A DNA stretch of 64,000 nucleotides from Gordonia alkanivorans NBRC 16433 (GTDB taxonomy: Bacteria; Actinomycetota; Actinomycetes; Mycobacteriales; Mycobacteriaceae): contig NZ_BACI01000092.1 in NCBI RefSeq assembly GCF_000225505.1, forward strand, positions 18,091 to 82,090, in the 5' to 3' direction. Of the stretch, positions 47,141-56,042 are shown piece by piece. Position numbers and translations under genes: made by a program. The notes beneath the pieces were generated by a model. That model was not told the origin of the DNA. It did not search any database and worked only from the letters and a program-made list of their open reading frames with translations. Within the stretch, counting starts at the first letter, position 1. Each line of letters opens with the position of its first letter.

Positions 47141-50100
47141 GTGACAGCCACGACGATTGCCATCGGCACCACAGCAGCGGTGATCAGCCTCTTCTGTTGG
47201 TACCTGTTCCTCGGCGGAGTGGTGCGGATGTTCCGCACCATCAAACTCGGCCAGAAGGTCGACGGGTCCCGATTCTGGCCGGTGATCCCGCGACTGGTGA
47301 CGATGATCAAGGAGTTCATCGCCCACACCCGCATGGTGAAGTTCCGGACGGTGGGCTGGGCCCACTGGCTGGTCATGATCGGCTTCATGGGCGGCGCCCT
47401 GCTGTGGTTCGAGGCCTATGGCCAGTCGATCAACCCGGAGTTCCACTGGCCGGTCTTCGGTGACACCTTCGCGTGGCGCCTGTGGGACGAGATCCTGGGC
47501 ATCGGCACGGTGGTCGGCATCATGGTGCTGATCGTCATCCGCCAGCTCAACCACCCGCGCGTCCCCGAGCGCATCTCGCGGTTCTCCGGATCCCGCTTCG
47601 GCGCGGCCTACTTCGTCGAGGCCGTCGTCCTGCTCGAGGGTCTGGGCATGATCCTGGTGAAGGCGTCGAAGATCGCGACCTACGGTCACGCCAACGCCTA
47701 CTCGGACTTCTTCACCATGAACGTGGCGAAGATCCTGCCCGCGTCGCCGACGCTGGTGTCGATCTTCGCGGTCATCAAGCTGATGAGCGGCATGGTCTGG
47801 CTGGCCGTCGTCGGCCTGAACACCGACTGGGGCGTTGCGTGGCACCGTTTCTCGGCGTTCTTCAACATCTACTTCAAGCGTGAGGCCGACGGCGGCGTCG
47901 CCCTCGGTGCGGCCAAGCCGATGATGAGCCAGGGCAAGGTCCTCGACATGGAGACCGCCGATCCGGACGTCGACGCGTTCGGTGCGGGCAAGATCGAGGA
48001 CTTCTCCTGGAAGGGCTGGCTCGACTTCAGCACCTGTACCGAGTGTGGCCGCTGCCAGTCGCAGTGCCCGGCCTGGAACACCGGTAAGCCGCTGTCGCCG
48101 AAGCTGCTCATCATGTCGCTGCGCGACCACGGCAACGCCAAGGCCCCGTACCTGCTGGCCGGTGGTCGCAAGGACATGGGCGGCGACGAGGTCGGCCTGG
48201 TCGACGCCGACGGCAACGTCGACGAGGCCAAGCTCAACGCGATCCCCGAGGCCGCTCGCGCCGAGGCTTCCCGCAAGCTGGTCGGCGAGTCCAAGGGCAA
48301 GATCGGCGGCGGCGAGGGCATCGAGTCGGCCGAGGGTGAATTCGATCCCGAGGCGTTGGGTGCGGTCATCGACACCGAGACCCTGTGGAGCTGCACCACC
48401 TGTGGCGCCTGCGTCGAGCAGTGCCCGGTCGACATCGAGCACGTCGACCACATCCTCGACATGCGCCGCTACCAGGTCCTGATCGAGTCGGACTTCCCGA
48501 CCGAACTGGCCGGCATGTTCAAGAACCTCGAGAACAAGGGCAACCCGTGGGGCCAGAACGCCTCCGCGCGTACCGCCTGGATCGACGAGATGGACATCGA
48601 CATCCCGGTCTTCGGCAAGGACGTCGAGTCGTTCGAGGGCTTCGAGTACCTGTTCTGGGTCGGCTGCGCCGGCGCCTACGAAGACCGCGCGAAGAAGACC
48701 ACCAAGGCCGTCGCCGAGCTCCTCGACATGGCCGCGGTCAACTTCATGGTCCTCGGCGAGGGCGAGACCTGTACCGGTGACTCCGCACGACGCGCCGGCA
48801 ACGAGTTCCTGTTCCAGATGCTCGCGCAGCAGAACATCGAGATGCTGGGCGAGGTCTTCTCGACCGCACCCGAGCAGCGCAAGAAGGTCGTCGTCACCTG
48901 TGCGCACTGCTTCAACGCACTGGGCAACGAGTACCCGCAGCTGGGCGCCAAGTACGAGGTCGTCCACCACACGCAGCTACTCAACCGCCTGGTCCGCGAG
49001 AAGCGCCTCGTGCCGGTCGCCCCGCTCGGCGAGGGCGTCACCTACCACGACCCGTGCTATCTGGGCCGCCACAACAAGGTCTACGACGCCCCGCGTGAGC
49101 TGATGGGTGCGGCCGGATCGACTCTCACCGAGATGCCGCGTCACGGCGAACGGTCCATGTGCTGTGGTGCCGGCGGCGCCCGCATGTGGATGGAAGAGCA
49201 GATCGGCAAGCGCATCAACCTCGACCGGGTCGACGAGGCGCTCGACACCCTCGGCGACACCACCGGCGAGGTCAAGAAGGTGGCGACGGGCTGCCCGTTC
49301 TGCCGCGTGATGCTCACCGACGGTGTGACCGCCCGGACCAGTGGCACCGAGTCCGAGGGCAAGGTCGAGGTCGTCGACGTCGCACAGCTGCTACTCGACT
49401 CGGTCAAGCGCGGCAAGACCGAGGTCAAGCTCGGCGGCCGTTACCTCGGCCCGCGCCCGAGCGCTCCCGAGCCGGAGGCCGAGCCCGAACCCGAAAAGGT
49501 CCCGGCCGCAGCGGCCGCGACCGCGACCGCAACCACCGAGGCTGCTCCGAAGCCGAAGGTCGGCCTGGGCATGAAGGGTGGCAAGAAGCCCGGCGCCGCA
49601 GCCAAAACCGAGGCACCGGCGGAAGCTCCGGCCGAGAAGAAGCCCGCTTCCAAGGGCTTCGGCATGAAGGGCGGCAAGAAGCCGGGTGCTGCGGCTGCAG
49701 CACCGGCCGCCGCGTCGGCACCCGCCGAGGCTCCTGCTGAGGCACCGGCCGAGACGAAGCCCGCCTCGAAGGGCTTCGGCATGAAGGGCGGCGCGAAGCG
49801 TCCGGGTGCGGCGAGCAAGCCTGCCGCTTCGGCAGCTCCTGCTCCCGCCGAGGCCGAGTCGTCGGAGGCCGTGAAGGCCGAGGCACCGGCAGCAGAGAAG
49901 ACCGCGGAGGCGAAGCCGGCCAAGGCCAAGGGCTTCGGCATGGCCGCGGGCAAGCGTCCCGGCCAGAAGGCGTCCACCCCGAACGCGGCAGCAGCCGACG
50001 CCGGTGTGACCGCTCCCGCCGAGAACAAGGTCGACGAGGCCGAGTCGGCACCCGATGCCGCCCCGACCGTCGACACCGAGTCGGCCACCGCCACCGCCAC

Positions 50101-50659
50101 AGCGGCGACGGAAGAAGTGCCGGGCAAGGCCAAGGGCTTCGGCATGGCTGCGGGCAAGAAGCGTCCGGGCGGAATCGGCAAGGCCGCTCCCAAGCCGTCC
50201 GCGGCTGCGGACGCTCCGGTGGCGGCCCCCGCCGCTGAGGCCCCTGCGACCGAGGCACCGGCTGCCGAGGCCGAGCCGGCGGCGGAGGCACCCCAGGGTG
50301 GTTCGGCTGCGGCGCTGACCGAGGAGAAGCCGGCCAAGGCCAAGGGCTTCGGCATGGCCGCGGGCAAGAAGCGCCCCGGTGGGGCGAGCAAGGCCGCGCC
50401 GAAAGCGGCGGCACCCGCCGCAGCACCGGCAGAGGCCGCTCCCGCTCCCGAGGCGACTCCGGAACCCGAGGAGCCCGCCGAGGCACCCGAAGTCGAGGAG
50501 ACCCCGGCAGCCGAGGCGCCGGCCGAGGCGAACGGGACCGAGGTCCCGGCCCCGTCGGACAACGGCTCGGGCGACGCCCGGACCATCGCCGAGACCGGGG
50601 CGTCGAAGGCCAAGGGCTTCGGCATCGCGGCCGGCAAGAAGCGGCCCGGCCACAAGTAG
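47141..50659 (+). CDS. etfD: EtfD-like membrane Fe-S oxidoreductase with repetitive C-terminal tail
   Basis: A 1172-residue protein. The N-terminal part has about five to six membrane helices (TIAIGTTAAVISLFCWYLFLGG; HWLVMIGFMGGALLWF). Two 4Fe-4S motifs follow (CTECGRCQSQCP from Cys299; CTTCGACVEQCP from Cys418) and then two CCG domains (WVGCAGAYEDR; MCCGAGGARMW). In M. tuberculosis the homologue Rv0338c (EtfD) passes electrons from EtfBA into the membrane during fatty acid oxidation and is essential. Beyond residue ~780 it is an Ala/Pro/Glu-rich tail with seven lysine-rich repeats. It is closed by a terminator. Confidence 0.93.
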   Translation: MTATTIAIGTTAAVISLFCWYLFLGGVVRMFRTIKLGQKVDGSRFWPVIPRLVTMIKEFIAHTRMVKFRTVGWAHWLVMIGFMGGALLWFEAYGQSINPEFHWPVFGDTFAWRLWDEILGIGTVVGIMVLIVIRQLNHPRVPERISRFSGSRFGAAYFVEAVVLLEGLGMILVKASKIATYGHANAYSDFFTMNVAKILPASPTLVSIFAVIKLMSGMVWLAVVGLNTDWGVAWHRFSAFFNIYFKREADGGVALGAAKPMMSQGKVLDMETADPDVDAFGAGKIEDFSWKGWLDFSTCTECGRCQSQCPAWNTGKPLSPKLLIMSLRDHGNAKAPYLLAGGRKDMGGDEVGLVDADGNVDEAKLNAIPEAARAEASRKLVGESKGKIGGGEGIESAEGEFDPEALGAVIDTETLWSCTTCGACVEQCPVDIEHVDHILDMRRYQVLIESDFPTELAGMFKNLENKGNPWGQNASARTAWIDEMDIDIPVFGKDVESFEGFEYLFWVGCAGAYEDRAKKTTKAVAELLDMAAVNFMVLGEGETCTGDSARRAGNEFLFQMLAQQNIEMLGEVFSTAPEQRKKVVVTCAHCFNALGNEYPQLGAKYEVVHHTQLLNRLVREKRLVPVAPLGEGVTYHDPCYLGRHNKVYDAPRELMGAAGSTLTEMPRHGERSMCCGAGGARMWMEEQIGKRINLDRVDEALDTLGDTTGEVKKVATGCPFCRVMLTDGVTARTSGTESEGKVEVVDVAQLLLDSVKRGKTEVKLGGRYLGPRPSAPEPEAEPEPEKVPAAAAATATATTEAAPKPKVGLGMKGGKKPGAAAKTEAPAEAPAEKKPASKGFGMKGGKKPGAAAAAPAAASAPAEAPAEAPAETKPASKGFGMKGGAKRPGAASKPAASAAPAPAEAESSEAVKAEAPAAEKTAEAKPAKAKGFGMAAGKRPGQKASTPNAAAADAGVTAPAENKVDEAESAPDAAPTVDTESATATATAATEEVPGKAKGFGMAAGKKRPGGIGKAAPKPSAAADAPVAAPAAEAPATEAPAAEAEPAAEAPQGGSAAALTEEKPAKAKGFGMAAGKKRPGGASKAAPKAAAPAAAPAEAAPAPEATPEPEEPAEAPEVEETPAAEAPAEANGTEVPAPSDNGSGDARTIAETGASKAKGFGIAAGKKRPGHK
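49556..50656 (+). repeat. Seven-copy GFGMxxGKKxPG repeats in EtfD tail
   Basis: Seven copies of K-(G/V)-(F/L)-G-(M/I)-(K/A)-(G/A)-G-K-K-R-P-G are spaced 25-100 residues apart by Ala/Pro/Glu-rich linkers. The first three have MKGG; the last four have (M/I)AAGK. The GC-rich DNA is prone to slippage. Confidence 0.85.
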
Positions 50660-50673
50660 TCACAGCAGTACCG

Positions 50674-50710
50674 AAACGGGCTCCGACCACCACGGTCGGG
50701 GCCCGTTTTT
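50674..50710 (+). terminator. Intrinsic terminator after etfD
   Basis: A 14-bp stem (50675-50688 with 50694-50707, one G-U), a five-base loop and a run of five Ts at its end. Confidence 0.9.
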
Positions 50711-50779
50711 CGTGCTCTGGACCACGGTCGGACAGCACTGGCGGAAACCCATTTGCATCCGGCTGCGACAATTGAACTC

Positions 50780-52033
50780 GTGAGTAGGCCCCATGTGTCG
50801 CATCTGAACCAGAACCTCAAGCCGCTCGAGCAGTCGCTCAAGCTGCAGAACGTGTGTTACGAGATCCGCGGACCCGTACACGCGCACGCGCAGCGGCTCG
50901 AGGCGGAGGGCCACCGCATCCTCAAGCTGAACATCGGCAACCCGGCTCTGTTCGGATTCGAGGCACCCGACGTGATCATGCGCGACATGATCCACGCGCT
51001 CCCGTACTCGCAGGGATACTCCGAGTCCGCCGGTGTGCTGTCCGCTCGTCGTTCGGTGGTCACGCGGTACGAGCTGATCCCCGACTTCCCCTTCTTCGAC
51101 GTCGACGACGTCATCCTGGGCAACGGTGTCTCCGAGCTCATCACGATGACGATGCAGGCGCTGCTGAACGACGGCGACGAGGTCCTGATCCCGGCACCGG
51201 ACTACCCGCTCTGGACGGCGATGACGTCGCTGTCCGGGGGCACCCCCGTCCACTACCGCTGCGACGAGGCGAACGGCTGGAACCCCGACATCGCCGACAT
51301 CGCGTCGAAGATCACCGACCGCACCAAGGCGATCGTCATCATCAACCCCAACAACCCGACGGGCGCGGTCTACTCACGCGAAGTCCTGCAGCAGCTCGTC
51401 GAACTGGCTCGTCAGCACTCGCTGCTGATCCTGGCCGACGAGATCTACGACAAGATCATCTACGACGAGGCCGAGCACGTGAACGTCGCGTCGCTGGCTC
51501 CCGATCTGCTGTGCCTGACCTTCAACGGCCTGTCGAAGGCGTACCGGGTGTGCGGGTACCGCGCCGGCTGGGTCGTGATGACCGGCCCGAAGGAACACGC
51601 CAAGGGATTCATCGAGGGCATGGGCATCCTCGCCTCCACTCGACTGTGCGCGAATGTGCCTGGGCAGCACGCCATTCAGGTGGCGCTCGGCGGCTATCAG
51701 TCCATCGATGCGCTCGTCTCCCCCGGCGGCCGGCTCTACGAGCAGCGCAACGTCACCTGGGAGAAGCTCAACGAGATCCCCGGCGTCAGCTGCGTGAAGC
51801 CCAAGGGCGCCCTGTACGCCTTCCCGCGCCTCGATCCCGAGGTGCACGAGATCCACGACGACGAGCTGTTCGTCCAGGACCTCCTGCTGCAGGAGAAGAT
51901 CCTCGTCGTGCAGGGCAGCGGGTTCAACCTCGATGACACCAACCATTTCCGCATCGTCACGCTGCCGTGGTCACGCGACCTGAAAGAGGCCGTCGAGCGG
52001 ATCGGCAACTTCCTTTCCTCGTACCGCCAGTAG
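50780..52033 (+). CDS. PLP-dependent aminotransferase (alanine aminotransferase / AspC-like)
   Basis: A 417-residue class I/II aminotransferase from the GTG at 50780; the frame begins 9 codons earlier at an ATG without support, and GACAAT just upstream suggests a leaderless start. The PLP site lies in FNGLSKAYRVCGYRAGW (Schiff-base Lys) and the N-P-T-G motif in INPNNPTGAVY. Close to M. tuberculosis Rv0337c, which neighbours the EtfD gene there also, and to YfbQ/AlaA alanine aminotransferases. It makes alanine or other amino acids from pyruvate or a 2-oxo acid. Confidence 0.88.
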   Translation: MSRPHVSHLNQNLKPLEQSLKLQNVCYEIRGPVHAHAQRLEAEGHRILKLNIGNPALFGFEAPDVIMRDMIHALPYSQGYSESAGVLSARRSVVTRYELIPDFPFFDVDDVILGNGVSELITMTMQALLNDGDEVLIPAPDYPLWTAMTSLSGGTPVHYRCDEANGWNPDIADIASKITDRTKAIVIINPNNPTGAVYSREVLQQLVELARQHSLLILADEIYDKIIYDEAEHVNVASLAPDLLCLTFNGLSKAYRVCGYRAGWVVMTGPKEHAKGFIEGMGILASTRLCANVPGQHAIQVALGGYQSIDALVSPGGRLYEQRNVTWEKLNEIPGVSCVKPKGALYAFPRLDPEVHEIHDDELFVQDLLLQEKILVVQGSGFNLDDTNHFRIVTLPWSRDLKEAVERIGNFLSSYRQ

Positions 52034-52055
52034 GCGGCAGCTCCCACGCGGCGGC

Positions 52056-52086
52056 AGGCCCGGGTCTCAGTGGACCCGGGCCTTTT
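52056..52086 (+). terminator. Intrinsic terminator after the aminotransferase
   Basis: An 11-bp perfect stem (52056-52066 with 52073-52083) with a six-base loop and a short T-run (52083-52086). Confidence 0.85.
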
Positions 52087-52218
52087 CGCGTCCCGGTCTG
52101 GTTTCGGTCCGCGTAACCGGGGAATCCGCACTGAGACGGGTTCGCGCAAGGGTCTAGACATTTATGTAACCGTTGGTAACGTGTAACTCCAATCGGGGTC
52201 TACAGCGAGGTGACACGG

Positions 52219-53997
52219 ATGTCCGAACAGGCAGTGCAGGTGCGGCCCGACTGGCGGCGGGGGACGGTGTCCGGCGACGTCACGCTGGCGACCTTCGAGC
52301 TCGGCGACCCGGGGAATCCGACGGTCCTGCTGGTTCACGGCTGGCCCGACACTCACCACCTCTGGACGCACATCGCGCCCCGGCTCGCCGAGAAGTACCA
52401 CGTGGTGGCCTACGACTGCCGCGGCTTCGGCGAGAGCGATCGCCCGCGCAAGGTCGGGGCGTACCGGCTGGCCGAGCTCGCCGACGACCTCTTCGCCGTC
52501 GCCGAAGCCGTCAGCCCCGACGCTCCCGTCCACGTCGTCGGTCACGACTGGGGTTCGGTCCAGGCGTGGGAGGCCGTGAGCCGGCCGCGGGCGCACACCC
52601 GCATCGCATCCTTCGTCTCGGTCTCCGGGCCGAATCTCGATCACCTCGGCCACTTCCTCCGCAACGGGCTGACCCGTCCGACGCCCCACCGCGTGCGAAC
52701 CATTGCGACGCAATCGCTCTCGTCGGCCTACACGGGGTTGTTCCAGCTTCCCGTACTCCCGAACGCGCTGCTGACCGCGCTTGGGAATCCGCGGGCGTGG
52801 AAGCGTTTCCTGCACACCGTCGAGGGCACGCCACCGGAGAACGTCGTCGTCGCCGGAACCCTACGCCGCGACATGATCACCGGGCTCGCGTTGTACCGAG
52901 CCAACATCCGCCAGAAGCTCCTCCGTCCGGAGCCGCGCCCGACAACGGTGCCCGTCCTGCAGGTGGTCAACGAACGCGACATCGCCCTGCGCCCGGCCAT
53001 CTACGAGAACACCCCGACCTTTGCGGCGAAGCTGTGGCGACGCGACACCCCCACCGGCCACTGGTTGCCGTACACCAACCCGGATTATCTGACCGAGACG
53101 GTCCTGGACTTTCTGGCCGCCCAGACCGGCGGCGACTCCCCGCCGACCGTCGAACGGTCGAGGGTGTTCGGCGAACCGAAACCCCTTGCCGGCAAGCTTG
53201 TCGTGATCACCGGTGCGGGTAGCGGTATCGGGCGGGAGACCGCACTTCTTCTCGCCGAGCGCGGCTGCGAACTCGTGCTCGCCGATCGGAATCTGGACAC
53301 CGCGGCCGAAACCGAGCAGGCCTGCAAGGTCGCCGGGGCGGTGGCTCACGCCTACCTGCTCGACGTCTCCGACACCGACGCGTTCGTGTCCTTCGCCGCG
53401 GCGGTCCGCGAGCAGCACGGCGTCCCCGACGTCGTGCTCAACAACGCCGGAATCGGTTTGGCCGGTGGAGCTCTCGCCGCTACCGACGAGCAGGTCGACC
53501 GACTCCTCGACGTCAACCTGCGCGGCGTCATCACCGGGAGCCGCGAGTTCGGCCGGCAGATGGTGGAACGCGGGGTCGGCGGACACATCGTCAACGTCTC
53601 GTCGGCCGCGGCGTTCACGCCTTCGCGCAGCCTCGGGTTGTACTCGGCGTCGAAGGCCGGTGTCCTGCTGTTCTCCGAGTCGCTGCGGGCCGAGCTCGCC
53701 GAGCACCGCATCGGCGTGAGCGCCATCTGCCCGGGCATCGTCGACACCAACATCGTGGCGTCGACGCCGATCGCCGGTCTCGACTCCGCTTCCGAACAGT
53801 CACAACGGGATCGCCTGGACCGCTTCTATCAGCGTCGTGGCTTCACCCCGGATCGGGTGGCCACCGAGATCGTCTCGGCCATCGAGCACAACAAGGCCGT
53901 CGTCCCGGTGACGCCCGAGGCGAAGGTCGGCTATCGCATCTACCGTTTCGCGCCGTGGTTGTCGCGCATCGGCGCCCGACAGAACGTCACCGGATGA
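52219..53997 (+). CDS. EphD-like fusion: alpha/beta epoxide hydrolase plus SDR
   Basis: A 592-residue two-domain protein. Residues 1-310 are an alpha/beta hydrolase of epoxide-hydrolase type with HGWPDT (residues 40-45), an Asp nucleophile (Asp110 in VGHDWGS) and the catalytic His in TGHWLPY. Residues 325-592 are a SDR with TGAGSGIG, LNNAGIG, VSSAAAFTP and YSASKAG. This is the layout of mycobacterial EphD (Rv2214c), which handles mycolic acid side-chain groups. The ATG at 52219 has GAGG nine bases upstream. The stop overlaps the next start (ATGA). Confidence 0.9.
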   Translation: MSEQAVQVRPDWRRGTVSGDVTLATFELGDPGNPTVLLVHGWPDTHHLWTHIAPRLAEKYHVVAYDCRGFGESDRPRKVGAYRLAELADDLFAVAEAVSPDAPVHVVGHDWGSVQAWEAVSRPRAHTRIASFVSVSGPNLDHLGHFLRNGLTRPTPHRVRTIATQSLSSAYTGLFQLPVLPNALLTALGNPRAWKRFLHTVEGTPPENVVVAGTLRRDMITGLALYRANIRQKLLRPEPRPTTVPVLQVVNERDIALRPAIYENTPTFAAKLWRRDTPTGHWLPYTNPDYLTETVLDFLAAQTGGDSPPTVERSRVFGEPKPLAGKLVVITGAGSGIGRETALLLAERGCELVLADRNLDTAAETEQACKVAGAVAHAYLLDVSDTDAFVSFAAAVREQHGVPDVVLNNAGIGLAGGALAATDEQVDRLLDVNLRGVITGSREFGRQMVERGVGGHIVNVSSAAAFTPSRSLGLYSASKAGVLLFSESLRAELAEHRIGVSAICPGIVDTNIVASTPIAGLDSASEQSQRDRLDRFYQRRGFTPDRVATEIVSAIEHNKAVVPVTPEAKVGYRIYRFAPWLSRIGARQNVTG

Positions 53998-54905
53998 GCA
54001 CCGTCGAACGCCCGCGTCCCGATCTGTCCCCGACCGATCAGGCCGATCCCGGACCCGTCGAACTACACGCCCGCAATGTGGCCTTCGACTGGGACGACGT
54101 CCCCCTGCACTGGATTCCCGGTCACCCCGTCGCTTCGAACTTCATCAGCGTGCTGAATCTCCTTCTACCGGAGGGTGAGCGCTGGTTCGTGCAGACCTAC
54201 AACGAGGCGCTGCCGCTGGTCGCCGACGAGGAACTCGCCTCCCGGATGCGAGGTTTCATCGGCCAGGAGGCCATGCACGCCGAGGCCCACGACCACGTGC
54301 TGTGGGAGTTCCTCGATCACCACGGCATCGATCCCCGCCCCTACCAGCTGCAGATGGAGTGGATCTTCCGTCGGGTTCTCGGTCCGGCGACGAGCGGCTC
54401 CACCGAGGCCCGCCACAAGCACCTCGTCGAGCGCCTGTGGCTGATCGCGGCGCTCGAGCACTACACCGCAGTGCTCGGCGATTTCGCGTTGAACAACAAC
54501 TGGATCGAGGCAGGCGCGCATCCGACGATGGCCGACCTGTTCATGTGGCACGGCGCCGAGGAAGTCGAACACCGCGCCGTCGCGCACGACGTCGCCGCGT
54601 ACTTCGGGGACAGCTACCTGCGCCGCGGGCGCGCGATGCTCGCCGTCCTCCCGATACTGCTGTTCCTGGTGCAGCGCGGATACCGCTTCATCATGAAGCA
54701 GGACACGTCGGTGTCCTTCAACTACATCCAGAAGAAGTGGCAGTTCCACCGCGGCGTACGCGCCGACGTGCTCCCGCCGCTGCGGAGCATCGTCTTCTCC
54801 ACGTTCAGTTACTTCCGTCCCGGGTTCCGCCCGGAGCAGATCGGCAGCACCGCCCAGGCCGTCGCCTACCTCGCTTCGTCGCCGGCCGCGCGCAACGCCG
54901 CGTGA
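53994..54905 (+). CDS. PF10118 'metal-dependent hydrolase' with ferritin-like di-iron ligand set
   Basis: A 303-residue helical protein. It fits the family named metal-dependent hydrolase, but the residues Glu62, Glu92-x2-His95, Glu155 and Glu190-x2-His193 are spaced as the six ligands of a ferritin-like di-iron centre (E, ExxH, E, ExxH). A membrane-associated helix is possible (AMLAVLPILLFLVQRGYRF). It is translated from an ATGA overlap with the EphD-like gene and is followed after 9 bases by a flavin/2Fe-2S reductase. Family membership is likely; the di-iron oxygenase reading is my inference. Confidence 0.83.
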   Translation: MSTVERPRPDLSPTDQADPGPVELHARNVAFDWDDVPLHWIPGHPVASNFISVLNLLLPEGERWFVQTYNEALPLVADEELASRMRGFIGQEAMHAEAHDHVLWEFLDHHGIDPRPYQLQMEWIFRRVLGPATSGSTEARHKHLVERLWLIAALEHYTAVLGDFALNNNWIEAGAHPTMADLFMWHGAEEVEHRAVAHDVAAYFGDSYLRRGRAMLAVLPILLFLVQRGYRFIMKQDTSVSFNYIQKKWQFHRGVRADVLPPLRSIVFSTFSYFRPGFRPEQIGSTAQAVAYLASSPAARNAA

Positions 54906-54914
54906 GGGACTCCG

Positions 54915-56042
54915 ATGAATCAACGCGCACATCCACATTCGACGAGCCTGACCCAACCGCCCCCACATCTCTACGGGCGGTGGCGCCGTGATCCGATCCT
55001 CACGGTCGGCACCGCGTTCATGCGGGCCTGGTGGCCTGCGTGGCGTCCACTGTCCCCGTTGAGGCCGGCACCGGCCAACCCTGGGATCACTCAGGTGCGC
55101 ATCGTGAATCGCGAAGTCGTCGCATATGACGAGAACGTGATCGCGCTGACGCTGGCCGCCGCCGATGGGGGCGTGTTGCCGTCCTGGCACGCCGGCGCCC
55201 ACATCGACGTGCTGCTGCCATCCGGGCGGATGCGAGAATATTCGCTGTGCGGTGACACCGCCGATCACGAGCACTACCGCATCGCGGTGCGTCGCATCCC
55301 CGACGGCGGCGGGGGTTCGATCGAGGTCCATGACGCCCTGGAGGTCGGGGATGTGGTGTCGATCAAGGGTCCGCGCAACGCTTTTCCGCTGGCGGTTCCC
55401 GGCCACGGCTCCCCCGCACGTCGGATTCGCTTCATCGCCGCCGGGATCGGCATCACGCCGATCCTGCCGATGCTCGCGGTGGCCGAGCGCTTCGGGCTGG
55501 ACTGGTCGATGATCTACACCGGGCGCTCCGCGGACTCGATCCCCTTCCTCGACGAGGTCGCGAAGTTCGGCGACCGCATCACCATCCGGACCGACGATCA
55601 GCACGGACTCCCGACCATGTCGGAGCTGGTCGGCCCGGTCCCCGATTCCGACGCCGATCTCGCCGTGTACTGCTGCGGGCCGGTGCCGATGCTGGAGAGC
55701 CTCCGCCGCCATCTGGCCGACCGCGCCGACATCGAGCTGCACTACGAGCGCTTCAGTCCGCCTCCGGTGGAGAACGGCTCACCGTTCACGGTGACGCTGG
55801 CGTCCACGGGTGCACAGATCCCGGTGGCCGCCGACGAGTCGGCGCTCGCGGCGATCCGGCGGGTGATGCCGTCGGTGCCGTACTCGTGTCAGCAAGGCTT
55901 CTGCGGCACATGCAAGGTCAGGACGTTGTCCGGCGACATCGATCACCGCGACAACATCCTGACCGAGCCCGAACGCGAGGCCGGGACGATGCTGACCTGC
56001 GTGTCACGCAGTGCCGGCGGGAACCTCACGCTCGATCTGTGA
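54915..56042 (+). CDS. Oxygenase reductase with FAD/FMN, NAD and plant-type 2Fe-2S domains
   Basis: A 375-residue reductase. After an N-terminal extension of about 60 residues (two Trp-rich stretches, possibly a membrane or partner contact), a flavin barrel contains REYSLCGD (the RxYS flavin motif), an NAD domain has AAGIGITPILPML and YCCGPVPML, and a C-terminal 2Fe-2S domain has SCQQGFCGTCKV (C-x4-C-x2-C) and a fourth Cys in LTCVSRS. This is the phthalate dioxygenase reductase order. It probably donates electrons to the PF10118 protein encoded just upstream. Confidence 0.9.
   Translation: MNQRAHPHSTSLTQPPPHLYGRWRRDPILTVGTAFMRAWWPAWRPLSPLRPAPANPGITQVRIVNREVVAYDENVIALTLAAADGGVLPSWHAGAHIDVLLPSGRMREYSLCGDTADHEHYRIAVRRIPDGGGGSIEVHDALEVGDVVSIKGPRNAFPLAVPGHGSPARRIRFIAAGIGITPILPMLAVAERFGLDWSMIYTGRSADSIPFLDEVAKFGDRITIRTDDQHGLPTMSELVGPVPDSDADLAVYCCGPVPMLESLRRHLADRADIELHYERFSPPPVENGSPFTVTLASTGAQIPVAADESALAAIRRVMPSVPYSCQQGFCGTCKVRTLSGDIDHRDNILTEPEREAGTMLTCVSRSAGGNLTLDL

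Noticed and set aside
47045..48970. 641-codon minus-strand ORF across etfD
   Set aside because: Shadow of the Fe-S oxidoreductase; composition is unlike the real proteins of the window.
49391..50841. Several minus-strand ORFs (420-466 codons) under the EtfD tail
   Set aside because: They arise from the repetitive GC-rich coding sequence of the tail; no independent ribosome site or domain.
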